Assembly: GCA_004802705.1 (NCBI GenBank)
Contig: SGPL01000855.1
Location: 1 to 10,370 of the forward strand
Source of the DNA: Bondarzewia mesenterica
Taxonomy: Eukaryota; Basidiomycota; Agaricomycetes; Russulales; Bondarzewiaceae
DNA: 10,370 bases
Reading direction: 5' to 3'
The stretch's first letter is position 1; each line of letters opens with the position of its first letter. The position numbers were made by a program, and so were the translations under genes. Of this stretch, positions 1-8,910 are shown piece by piece. The notes under the pieces are model-generated. The model saw only the letters and a program-made list of their open reading frames with translations. It was not told the DNA's origin and searched no databases.

Positions 1-497
1 GTCTGCGACAGAATGTCAATGAATCTGTAAAGTAAAAACGTCAGTAAGACAAGACATGCATGACTTTGGAGACATGATGTGTGAGCGCGAGGGCCCGCAG
101 TATCGAGACGGCGGGCTGGAGAATATTGGGTGACTTTCGTCCAGTCGACAACGCTGTGCGTGCCTCCGAGCGTCGACAAGACGCTACATAGGTGCAGTTA
201 CAATTTTTTTGAAAGTCCGAAAGGGCTGTTTTTGTTTGCACATATGTACCAGGTTGCTCGGTGCCTGGCACAATTATGAGGGGGCAATAAACCTTGCAAG
301 CAAGGTAACTCACGCTGTCAGAGACGTCCAGTATCGACCTTTCTGACTTCCTTGGGCGCCAAAACATGCCAGGTGATCAAGTCATACGGAGACCGTGTCA
401 ATTAATCCCAATACATTGCAGATACTCGTCCGAAGCCCTGACCTGTCCGGGTGGCGATAAAAATGGAAAAGGTGAGTGGTAAGTAGAACACGAAAGA
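1..497. other. Downstream flank of the lyase gene, no firm gene
   Basis: No convincing gene is seen here. On the minus strand an ATG at 367-365 opens a 108-codon frame down to position 41. Its first 18 codons end at a good donor (GTGAGT, following GAC AGC), and a pyrimidine-rich TATTCTCCAG acceptor-like site lies further along. It could therefore be a first exon of a gene running off the left edge. The product resembles nothing I know and its composition is not clearly coding. The lyase stop codon at 498-500 means its 3' UTR and poly(A) site should lie at about 300-497. Confidence 0.3.
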
Positions 498-2456
498 TTA
501 CAACAGCAGTGTTAGTGGTATGAGATACGCGGCGCCAAAGAGCATGCTCATCATCCCCTCAGCTCTGAGTGTACGCGCTCCGCTCTTTAGTCCCTTAGAA
601 CCCGAGGATGATGACGAAGAACCAGAGCCCGAAGCGGAGTCGTTCTTCAGAACCGCTGTGACGTAGCCTGAATCGGACAAAGGCTGATCCCACAAAAAGT
701 ATGGCTCTGCTGCGTACCCCTTTTCAGCCCCATTGAGAAGGCCGACGTATTTCCCCTCAGGGTCACCATACACAGCGGCGATGGCCGCGACAATGGGGTA
801 GAGCTCGTCTGCGACCTCTGATTTCGGGGGCACGGTCATAGCGAAGTCAAGTGCGGCAAGAATGGTGCCGCCCTTGGTTGTAGTATAGTTCCAGGCAGTT
901 GTTGAGCCAGCATAGGCGGCAATGCGGGCGTTGGTCTGAAGGGAGAGGTTTTTGTAAGGAGGAGGGACGGAGGGAGGACGATGAACGTACGATCATGGCA
1001 GCGAGGTTGTATGACCTGTAGTGATACGGCCGAGTCCGTATGGCTTCGAGGGGCTGCGTGGGAGAGTTAGTGAATGGATATAAGTCCAATCCGTGTTGGT
1101 ACAAATTGAGAGGGGAGAGGGAGCACCTACCTGTTCGCCGTTGGCATCGATCTGGTTCATGAACAGCGTGTCGAAATACGTCTGCGTGACGTTGCGAGCG
1201 CCACCCACGTCTCCGACGAGGATCTTGAGCGCGGCGAGCTGGTTGAAGTAGAACGTGCCGTGATTGCTGTATACAATTTCACGTTTACACAAAAATTCGG
1301 GCAGTCGAGGAAAAACAGAACAGGAACTGAGGGTCGGAACAGTGGATGCTTACTTAGGTGCTGTGGCCTCGGCGAGGGCAAGCGAATCCGTTTCGAGCCA
1401 TTGGATGTATTCAGTCGTCCAGTTGGTCATTTGGGTTTTGATATCAGAAGTCCATGCTTGGCTGTTTTCGTTCTCCAGGATGAGGACGCCGTTCACGATC
1501 TTGACGAAGCACTTCAAATCCCTGTGGGCAAGAACAAAATTGTCACAGGTCAGTCTCGCTCTCACTCGACAAAAGGGAGAGAAATTAGGGTCCGAACGGG
1601 GCGGTGGAGGAACAGGATGGACAAAGGTACACACAAAACGCCCGTATGTGCGCCTTTCTGTCCGCTAGGCCCACGATTCATCTGGGCATAATTCAAATTG
1701 GGATTCATCTTTGTCGCGTCGTCTAAGAACCACGCCTTAATGAAACTGACGGCGTTCGCCGCATACGAATCCGTGCCGTTCAATGCCCATGCCATCGCGT
1801 TGTACAACACCGCGTCCGCCATGGCGCTGAAGTCACCCGTGTTGTTCACCAAGCGTACGTCGGGGTTAAATAGTCCATCGCGCTGGTAGTACGGGCACGT
1901 CGTCCATACTGAGAGGTTCAATCATAAGCTTAATCTCGAACGGAGACCCATTTCTTTCTTTTTCCTTAGAAATGGGCTCAGAGAGATGCTCACTCTGCTC
2001 TTCTGACAACTCGGTCGTGTTGCCAACACCAGTGCAATTGGGCCACCAACTGGAGTTAAATGGGCGCTTTAATTTCCACCGTGCAAGCCAGAAATAGTAG
2101 GGCGTCTCGCCGAACAGGGGACGTACTAAGGCGCCCAACTCATATAGTCATGTTTATCCCCAGAAGGCGGGGGAAAAGGCTTATTCATGACCGCTGCGAG
2201 CGACGACTGTGTCAGATTGACAAGCTCACCACGAGGACGTGCGAAACAAAACTCACACCATGGACCTTGGGCAGCGAGCTCTTCCGCCCACTGTGTGACC
2301 GACTCCTGCGCAAGGATTCCCGTCGCATTTGAGCTCTGAGGTAACAAGACCTTCGGATCGAAAAAATCGTTCGCATAAGACGTAAAAGACAAGGACAGGA
2401 CGGCCGGGACGTAGAGCAAGCCAGCCAGGAAAAAAAAGAACGGCAGTGGTGTGCAT
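498..2456 (-). CDS. Secreted, probably GPI-anchored alginate lyase family protein (8 exons)
   Basis: This is an alginate-lyase-domain (PF05426-type) polysaccharide lyase, expected to cleave a uronic-acid-containing polysaccharide by beta-elimination outside the cell; the substrate is unknown. Exons on the minus strand are 2456-2257, 2193-2127, 2049-1994, 1908-1635, 1521-1354, 1266-1131, 1053-991 and 935-498; all introns are GT...AG, 55-113 nt, with matching phases. With the signal-peptide frame restored the protein is about 466 aa. Visible motifs are SGDKHDYMSWAPYWWPNC (77-94), CPYYQRDGLFNPD (112-124), NNHGT (255-259) and RPYHYRSY (308-315). N256/H257 and R308/Y315 match the Asn-His and Arg-(x6)-Tyr catalytic set of Sphingomonas lyase A1-III (Asn191, His192, Arg239, Tyr246). 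The C-terminus has a Ser/Gly linker (about 421-434) and a hydrophobic end (449-466), as in GPI-anchored proteins. One defect: the only upstream ATG (2456) is out of frame with the rest because of one extra base in the 2430-2437 A run. Without it, the downstream frame has only a TTG at 2419, which is unlikely as a fungal start. Confidence 0.9.
2430..2437. other. Eight-A run that breaks the lyase signal peptide frame
   Basis: On the coding (minus) strand this is a run of eight T. The ATG at 2456 starts MHTTAVLFF and then shifts into a stop-free but wrong frame (PGWLALRPGRP). With one T fewer, the N-terminus reads MHTTAVLFFLAGLLYVPAVL, a textbook signal peptide that joins exon 1 directly. No AG acceptor lies nearby to explain the shift by splicing, and the lyase frame upstream of 2419 meets a stop (TGA at 2473-2471) without an ATG. 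It is either a sequencing error in a homopolymer or a true loss-of-function indel. Confidence 0.75.
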
Positions 2457-2727
2457 GAAGATTCAAAGATTCAAAGAATGCGAGTGGGGTAAGGTCATGC
2501 AGGATTCGAAGAAAGAGTGGTTTGGGGCCGCTGTCATCCCGTTTCATGAGAGGCCCAGAGTGCTTCAGCACTGCACCCTGCCAAGGAGGGGACCTACCGC
2601 GGCCTTGTGCTGCCGTTGCATGAGCTAGCCTTTAAAATGAGCGCGGGTGCGATCGATCTAATCTCTGACCGGCACCGAGTGGATGTCGCAGAGATGGAAA
2701 AGACATCCACTTACCTCGACTTACCTG
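2457..2727. promoter_or_regulatory. Intergenic region holding the lyase promoter
   Basis: This 271-base gap separates the stop of the upstream minus-strand exon block (2728) from the lyase ATG (2456). It should hold the 3' end of the former and the promoter of the latter. A TTTTAAAG sequence on the minus strand (near 2631-2637, about 175 bases before the ATG) is the only TATA-like element, and it is weak. Two GTAAGT sequences on the minus strand (about 2708-2726) look like splice donors but follow a stop codon. They may belong to a 3' UTR intron or an alternative transcript. Confidence 0.35.
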
Positions 2728-3442
2728 CTATCGTGTGCATGCAATGTCAATAACATATCTACGGGCTTCGCTGCCAAAGTCGACCACCGAGATTTGACAT
2801 TGATGATAAAACTTCTGAAGCTTGCACTCAGTAGGAAATTAAAATCGGCTTAGGTTATCGGGTTGGTCAGCAGACAAACATCCATTTGTCGAAACGTCTT
2901 TTGTACGGAGACCAGTTGAATGGACAAGAGAATCACAACGAGGAGACCCATTAGGATGTATACAGGCGCCAGATGTGTTTGACTAGGAAAATATCGACTG
3001 AACGTGAGATATCGTCCGGTTACCCTGTGTAGTGGGCATGATACCATTGTCCGTAAAGGATAAGAGGGACCATTGCCGCGAGGCCATTCATACCGCTTTC
3101 AGACCAGCCTAGGCGTCCTAAGCAAGGTTTAATGGGCTCGCCTTGTGCTTGTCTGCGCGAAGTATGACGAGGCATTCATCTCAGAATCTGCCGGTACAGC
3201 AGTTCAGCGCGCCCAATGCTCGATTAGAGGTTGGGTACACAGCTATGGTAAAAGCCCACGAGAAGTTGCCCTAGGTTGTGAACGGCTTCTGCATATATTA
3301 TGATAATCACCTTATCAGCTCTGGTAATGCCATAGGACGCAAGCAGGTGATCGAGAAAAATGGATGAAAAGGGCTGTGGGTGAGAGTGAATAAGAGATTA
3401 GAGGCAGAGACCTATCACATCGATCGCTGAACATCCACGCGC
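2728..3442 (-). CDS. Putative membrane protein, multi-exon, N-terminus unresolved
   Basis: I do not recognise this protein. A chain of minus-strand exons fits in phase: 3442-3419, 3373-3241, 3141-3024, 2982-2880 and 2814-2728 (stop TAG). The introns between them are GT...AG, about 45, 99, 41 and 65 nt. Readable pieces include FLDHLLASYGITRADKVI, then EAVHNLGQLLVGFYHS, GLAAMVPLILYGQWYHAHY, and VYILMGLLVVILLSIQLVSV, which is a clear transmembrane segment. The end is ISVVDFGSEARRYVIDIA. At least two, perhaps three, hydrophobic segments suggest a small integral membrane protein. The start is unclear. The block could begin at an exon near 3484 or 3571, or be spliced to the gene ending at 3549, because an AAC|GTCGAC donor there is in phase with the 3442 acceptor. 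The 3240-3142 junction has an alternative acceptor that gives a different frame. A decayed gene is also possible. Confidence 0.4.
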
Positions 3443-3548
3443 CTGCAAATTCGAGAATATCGTACATATGATATAACTCCATCACTTTTTGCGAGATCGA
3501 GGCGCCAAGTATGGTGGATTTCCCATTTGGGGGTCAGACGTACCATGC

Positions 3549-5699
3549 TTAGTCGACGTTAATGGCCGCATGCGATCGGATTCCAAAATCTGTCCACGAC
3601 GGTGAGCATCAATGGAAATTTTGACATGAAGTACCGCGTACTTCTACTCAATGAAATTCTATCAATGGCAAGTCTACCAAATATTGCCGAGATCAATCAT
3701 ACCTTTTGGTTTCTGCTCCACTACTTTTGAGGACCAAGGCGGCGATGTGATTGGTAAAGTTCTGATGGTGGCATGTCCTACGCGGCGCTGCTCAATGACA
3801 CAGTAAAATCTCAAGACCATGATGCCAAACTGCGCGCTGTTATGACTTAATACTTACGTTCTCTGAAAAGGCACCTCGTCCCGAAGGATGCCGAGTCATT
3901 CCTTTCATAAGTTTGTCTGCTTGTGACCTTTGCAAAGGTGCAGTCGTGGTGATCGTTTCAGGCTTGAAACCTTTCGATTCTGATCTGGTCATCGAACTTC
4001 GCAACCACACGACATCACTGGATTTGGGCATTGGCTTCTAGATTGTTTCAGTTCGGCTTCATGAGTACGAACATTGAGTCACTCACCTGAGCCGCAGAGG
4101 AACCAGCACGATGATTGGATGCTGCATGATCGACTAACACATTCGTACTATTCTGCTTGATGAAAATCATGTATCAATCGCACAATATGGAGACATATTG
4201 GCCAGTGTTATTTCACTTTGAATGCCCAGGCTCCGCCACTGATACCTCGCTCTGTCGGTGAGGAATCTCTGTTCCAGTTTGGTTTAGTGACCGCGTGTGC
4301 AGTAGCATTCTAATAATTGTTATCAAAGATTGTTACCAAAAATTAGTCGTGATTTTGTGTGAGAAGCTTAGATATACGGATCAACTCACTTGCTCGAAGA
4401 TAGGCTGTTGATCTCGATGACTTGGCGATTGAACGTTTTTGTGGGCCGGAACGGCGTCATGATTGGTCTAGGACTGATCAAGTCAGATTCAGCCATAATG
4501 GATCCTATGGCATCAAGAGAGAGCGGATTTCGCTCGGAGAAAGCAGAAGGAAGTGCCTTCATCAAAGTCAGTGCTTCTAAAGACCGACAGCCGAATGCCG
4601 ACTAACCATGCTCTCATCGCCTTCTATCGTCGTGAACAACTCATCCAACAAAGAGACCAAGTTATGAGCATCCTCGGTGTTTCTTATTGCCTACGCGTGA
4701 GTGCCAGAAATGTCACAGATGTAAGCATTTATAGAACAATCTCAATCAATGGACGTTACCGTCGGTGTTCTGCGTGCCATTTTCGCCCACCTTCTTTCCA
4801 AAGCCTTCGCACCCCTGTTGACAACAGTAAGAGAGGTCCGAAGGAGCTTGATCATTTCTGGCCAAGGACAACGGAACATCTCGTTGGTAGGTACGAAGGC
4901 GTATGACCAATCTTAAAAATTGGTTGGAGTTAAGGCAATATTTTGGGTAGATAAAAAGGATTCGCGTACATACCTTGCGATACCCACTTCTCCGGATTAG
5001 CATCATTCTCGTCAAGATAGATCACTTCCTCCTCGACGGCTTTCCCTCGTTTCATACAGGTTTCCATACGTACATTCGCGCCTCGGGTGACGATGAGTTG
5101 TAATGCCGCCTTGACCCGCCGCTTCAACCTGTCACGAAGGCACACGGCCAAAACTATCTTCTTGTTGAAAAGCACTGTGACGAGAGACATATCCACCCTC
5201 CTCCTCCGAACTTTGGTACCGTCTTCTCTTCTGCCCTTTGTCGCCGGCTGGTACTTTAATTTGAAAGGGCCGGACAATTCAATCTCCTTCTTTTGCAGTA
5301 AAGCCTTGGGAAAAGCATACAAATAGAACCTTGGAGTACGATAAGATGGACACATCTTCAGAACAGAGGATGGAGGTGTATCTGAAAGAGGATGGGTGGG
5401 ATCAACGACCTCATGACGGTCATTAAATTCGGGGGTGAGGAGGATCGCTGTATTTCCTGGGGTGGTGCGGCGAAACTTCAAAAGCCAGATGTCCCGTCAG
5501 CTCAAAAGCACGATGAGAATATGCCACATAACGAAAACGTTGGGGTCACAAGGGCGAACAGCATGAAGCTGCAACAAGAGGTTTCACAAGTAACCACAAC
5601 GTTTCCTTCTGTAGTTGATAGGAAAAATTGATTTACATTGACGCTTAAAGGATTACTTTTGGGCTTGGGTAGTCTGCTAAGTATGCGACATCCTGACAT
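3549..5699 (-). CDS. RNase P protein (RnpA)-like protein with long C-terminal tail, probably mitochondrial
   Basis: The minus-strand exon model is 5699-5637, 5475-4974, 4911-4760, 4690-4607, 4556-4390, 4309-4246, 4152-4087, 4037-3858, 3787-3703 and 3589-3549. All ten exons join in phase (1404 nt, 467 aa) with introns of 49-161 nt. Residues 1-21 (MSGCRILSRLPKPKSNPLSV...) are basic and fit a mitochondrial presequence. Residues 124-145 (FNKKIVLAVCLRDRLKRR..., then KAAL) match the bacterial RnpA stretch with its RNR signature, here RDRLKRR at 135-141. A later DWSYAFVPTNEM, a Trp-Pro-Glu and an amphipathic helix (LLRTSLTVVNRGAKALERRW) fit the last RnpA strand and helix. RnpA is the protein subunit that helps RNase P RNA process pre-tRNA. 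The tail from about residue 240 is rich in Ser, Pro, Thr and basic residues and looks disordered. The 4759 donor (GTAACG) is weak. If unused, the protein stops at 4742 after 244 aa, and the tail exons belong to another transcript. An in-frame upstream ATG at 5774 would add 25 residues. Gene reality is fairly sure, the RnpA assignment moderate, and the tail fusion uncertain. Confidence 0.6.
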
Positions 5700-6199
5700 G
5701 CGTGAATGGGACGGGCGGGAAGGTGTGGGGGTCAGGAAGAATGGTGCTGTTGGATTAGTAAGCAAACAGGTCATTCTGCTAGTCTCCCAAAGGCAGAGTA
5801 GCCACTCGTCAACCTTCGTGCCTTGGGGAGACTACATTCTGCCAGCCGCATCCTCGGCGATGATCCAGGATCCACTGGCCCCGGGCCGCGCAGTCTTATG
5901 TTCAAAGCGTTCACTGAAGCGAAGCCAGCCCCTTCGAACATACTGGTATTGCCAGCCCGGATATCGATAGCATGTATGTGATCTGATACTATCCTGGTAT
6001 AGAGAGATTATCGCTAATTATTGACTCTTATTTATCGTGCACCTTCTCTTTAATTGAATGGCTAGTAGGAGAACATTCAACAGGTCACAGAGGCAAACAA
6101 TTGAGGTACGAGTGTCACTTACTAACGACGCATTCAATGCGACATACATGATTAATGGGTTCCGTGACACGTGTAGGCACTAGTGACTTCGAGCTTCAG

Positions 6200-6239
6200 C
6201 CGTCCGATTAAGCTTCTATTCAATAGGGGACTCGGACGG
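6200..6239. repeat. Inverted repeat, 8-bp arms
   Basis: CCGTCCGA at 6200-6207 is repeated in inverse as TCGGACGG at 6232-6239, separated by 24 bases that include an AAGCTT site. The arms do not extend further. It could form a hairpin or be a binding site for a dimeric regulator, but no gene start lies close by. Confidence 0.5.
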
Positions 6240-6624
6240 TGGTGGAGGACAACTCATTGCGAATCCGACCGGGGGGTTCTCTCTGTACCCTAGGTTGCCT
6301 CATGCAAACCGCCTGTTGGTTGCACACATTGGGGGACTAGGATCTCTGTGCCATAGTGATTCAACTGCTGGGCACATATTCAAATGGTGGCCGATGAAGG
6401 ACGATGTATATATTCTAACAGACTGCTACTGTGCAGCCAAAATGCTCGACTTGTGAGTAATTGGCAAACCCATGACCCTCTGTTGATATAAGCATGTGAT
6501 TTGTGCACCGTGTGCAGATATGATTCCGGACCACGGTGAATATCGGATAGTTTTTAATATGCATTAATGTACTTAAGTCTGTGTTTATTTAAATAAGGGT
6601 CTACTGGCGTACAAGCATCACGAC

Positions 6625-6709
6625 AATCACTGCCTTTGCTGGCCTCCCTCTCGTATCACGATATCATAGCACCCTTGGGTGCTCACAGGTGCGTACACTG
6701 GCAGTGATT
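6625..6709. repeat. Nested inverted repeats in the spacer
   Basis: AATCACTGCC (6625-6634) pairs perfectly with GGCAGTGATT (6700-6709), a 10-bp arm pair. Between them lies a second, tighter palindrome, GCACCCTTGGGTGC (6669-6682: six-base arms around TT). Together they could fold as a stem with an inner hairpin. No target-site duplication or transposase was seen, so a mobile-element origin is not supported. Confidence 0.5.
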
Positions 6710-7093
6710 TGATGGAGCGCCTGAGAATGGTACTACTGCCCATTCGATTGCAAAAACAGTTTGGATCTGCGGTGATCAGCTGCGTCTGTCGTGATCAAAC
6801 CAGACCATTCCCCGTCGTTGCACATGTCTTGCATTGGCAATCGCTCATATCATATCATTAGAACATTGAGCTCGTTTGAGTTTCCTGTTATTAATGACGG
6901 TGCATGAGTATCTGCCAGTGGAGAAGGAAAGCGAAGTGGAGGCGAAAAATCGCTACTCCGACTTTCCACTGAGTAAACTGTTAATTGAAGACAAATGATC
7001 AAAAGTGCGGCATGAAGCATGAGAAGATAAGTCCTATTGTTGTTCGCACAAGCGCTACCCGGTCTTTAATTAAATGATTCGCCAGCAACATTG

Positions 7094-8331
7094 ATGCCGA
7101 AGCTTCCTCTCATAAGGACGTGCAACCCTCATAACACCACGTACCTATCGCCCTATTTCATCATGGTCGTGAGGGGATCTATATCTCGTGCTGCTCGCAC
7201 TTTCGTCGAGATTGGGCCCCTCTTTCTTATTTCTGCAGGGAATGGTATCACTCCAGATGATGGTCAACCGTCACAGGTCTGAGTTTCACCCTCGCTGAGC
7301 GATGATCAGCGTCCTGAGCATCTGCGCCAATCTGTAGACACAGAGTCTTGTTGGTTGGAGTAAGGATTGGCATGGTTCAGCGAGTTACTGCTACTCACAA
7401 ACGATTCTGTTCTGTTTCGTTAATGTTTCAAGTGGACGAAACTATGACTGGTCTTGAAGTATGCCAATTGTTACGACGCACTATTCCCCCAGGCGAAGCT
7501 GCTCATCATACAGTCTGACCAATCGCCCATCCTCAAAAACAACAACCAGAAGTTATTGTTCTTTTTACCTGACAACTTCGTCTGAAATCGTGCTTACCGC
7601 TCTTGCAGGAGAAACTCCTTCAGCCCTCTGCGGACGACCTAATTTCCGAGATCTTTGGTCAATCGGAGAAATCGAAGGTCAAGGTCACTCCAAGCGGCGT
7701 GAATTTCCACGCCCTCTCAAATGTTATGCATGCATGCGATTCGATTCCCTTGCGGAGCAAATTGAACTACTAACATTGCTCCATGGGGGTGCCTACACCT
7801 CATGGTTCTCGCACGGCTGCTGTATCCGCACGCCAATTCTTCGATATCGTCCTTCCCCATCGCACTCATTATCGACTCTGCCCCCAGCATAAGCGGGTAT
7901 TGATTAATGCTCGCCTCTTTCCCCGCATCATTCACGAACCCGCTAGCTAGCTCACCGCCCCAGCAATCGTCACTTTTCTTTTCGTGCTTTCCTAGATCAT
8001 AAATGCCGCGCAGGGAAACGTCTGAGCTCTGTGCACACTTGTGTCGCGAGGACGTGGTGCCAAAAGCTACCATCAATACGGCGCGTTTGACGTGTACTCA
8101 GAAGAGGATCGGATAGTGTCTTACAAGCACGTCGAGGCGCGCATCCAAGATGCGGCCAACCGTGGCCTCCGTCTGATGGTGGAGAAATACTCAGGTAGTG
8201 GACATGCCGCACTTATGAGGGCCGACCCCAAGAGATATTGGGCTGCTGTCAAGGTGATCTGGCAACAAGCATGCAGCAGGGAGTCACTCCATGTACCCAA
8301 TACTCCCAGTGGATTGAGAGTCAAAGTCTGA
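7094..8331 (+). pseudogene. Decayed DUF829/TMEM53-like alpha/beta-hydrolase gene
   Basis: Pieces of a DUF829 (PF05705, TMEM53-like) protein follow one another in the right order but not in one usable frame. The blocks are 7094-7276 (ending ISAGNGITPDDGQPSQ), 7338-7359 plus 7433-7447 (LVGWMDET, the family GWM motif), 7448-7579 (LVLKYANCYDALFPQAKLL), 7609-7722 (EKLLQPSADDL...GVNFHALSN), 7787-7896 (LALIIDSAPS-like, read as FPIALIIDSAPSISG), 8014-8088 (REDVVPKATINTARL) and 8089-8331 (DVYSEEDRIVSYKHVEARI... GSGHAALMRADPKRYW). The last block is the well-conserved family C-terminus with the Asp and His expected in a hydrolase triad. Introns explain some joins (7277-7337 and 7360-7432 are good GT...AG). 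They do not explain a frame change at about 7447, a lost acceptor at 7785-7786 (CATGG where AG is needed, 12 bases after a CTAAC branch point), or a frame change at 8087-8089. The 29-nt intron implied at 7580-7608 is also too short. DUF829 proteins are poorly characterised. This copy is probably non-functional unless the sequence carries errors. Confidence 0.75.
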
Positions 8332-8910
8332 TAAGTTCTTGTTGTACACGCGTCTTGATGGCCTTTCTTGTTGATGATTTATTCAATGGCATTATACGGT
8401 GAATTCTTGGTTTTGCAATGCCCTTAAGTACAGCTTTGCCCGAGGATGTGCACGATTTCAAAAACCATCAAAATCGCTAGAATTCGAAGCGCGCGGATCA
8501 CAATTATCATACGTTCGCTCTTCGATTTTCATTCGAACCATTTGATTGACTACGATGGAAATTGATGGGAAACTCCGCAGTCAAAGCAAGTCGCTACCTG
8601 GAACCGGGGCACCGGACGGAGAGCATGATCGACAACGCCGATGAAGATTGCACAATTAATTTAGATCAGAGCGCTGCTCGATACAAAATTGAAAGTGACC
8701 AAGAAAAATACATGAGGGTTGTGTGGATTCCGTGGGGGTGATTAGAATACGAATGTTCACGGGAGATTAGAGTATACCGTAGGAATAAATAAGAAGCTGA
8801 AATGAAGCATGTGAGGGGAGACGAGAATCCAAGATGCGACGAAACCGAAGATGCTGAGTGATAATACACAGAACGAGCCGGTCCTTCTAAATCATAGATT
8901 GAAACATACA
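8332..8910. other. Spacer between convergent genes
   Basis: This 579-base stretch lies between the end of the plus-strand DUF829 remnant and the stop of the minus-strand clp1-like gene. It should carry both 3' UTRs and poly(A) signals. No coding frame, repeat or RNA gene is convincing here. The open frames seen at 8666-9025 (-) are shadows of the neighbouring gene or lack coding character. Confidence 0.6.

Larger units (their letters stand above)
5700..7093. other. Long gene-poor spacer
   Basis: No gene is supported across this roughly 1.4 kb. The part next to the RnpA-like gene (5700-5945) should hold its promoter. It also has a 56-codon minus-strand frame, 5941-5771 (ATG...TGA), whose TGA overlaps the ATG at 5774 and could be an upstream ORF; its product is not recognisable. 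From about 5970 to 6620 the DNA is AT-richer, with a perfect TTATTTAAATAA palindrome at 6585-6596. Two inverted repeats are listed separately. Short frames on the plus strand (such as 6679-6861) lack coding character. Confidence 0.5.

Noticed and set aside
1260..1691. Two overlapping plus-strand open frames of 134 and 143 codons
   Set aside because: They lie antisense to exons 4-6 and introns of the lyase gene, whose exons carry clear family motifs. The plus-strand products look random.
3830..3857. A 28-nt intron joining SEN to FGIMVLRFY
   Set aside because: It is too short for fungal splicing. A 70-nt intron ending at GAGCAG (3788) is in the same phase and has a better acceptor.
4209..4309. 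Alternative frame in the 4309 exon reading TKPNWNRDSSPTERGISGG
   Set aside because: It looks protein-like and ends at an AAA|GTGAAA donor, but it cannot be joined in phase to the preceding exon, whose only donor leaves two bases. The other frame fits both sides.
4577..4606. A 30-nt intron ending at TTTAG
   Set aside because: It is too short and gives the wrong phase. The 50-nt intron ending at GATGAAG (4557), with a CTGAC branch point, restores the frame.
4930..5481. Single-exon reading of the RnpA-like gene from 5481
   Set aside because: The first codon is TTG, with a stop just upstream and no ATG, and the frame ends in intron sequence after a GTATGT donor. It is an internal exon (5475-4974).
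5771..5941. 56-codon minus-strand ORF just upstream of the RnpA-like gene
   Set aside because: The product is not recognisable and the GC-rich DNA leaves both strands open by chance. It is kept only as a possible upstream ORF.
7461..7892. 143-codon plus-strand frame
   Set aside because: It runs out of frame with the DUF829 segments over most of its length and crosses their intron. Its sequence is Ser/Arg-rich and featureless.
8041..8331. Independent 96-codon gene starting at GTG 8041
   Set aside because: GTG is not a plausible fungal start, and the protein is the C-terminal part of the DUF829 family. It belongs to the remnant that starts at 7094.
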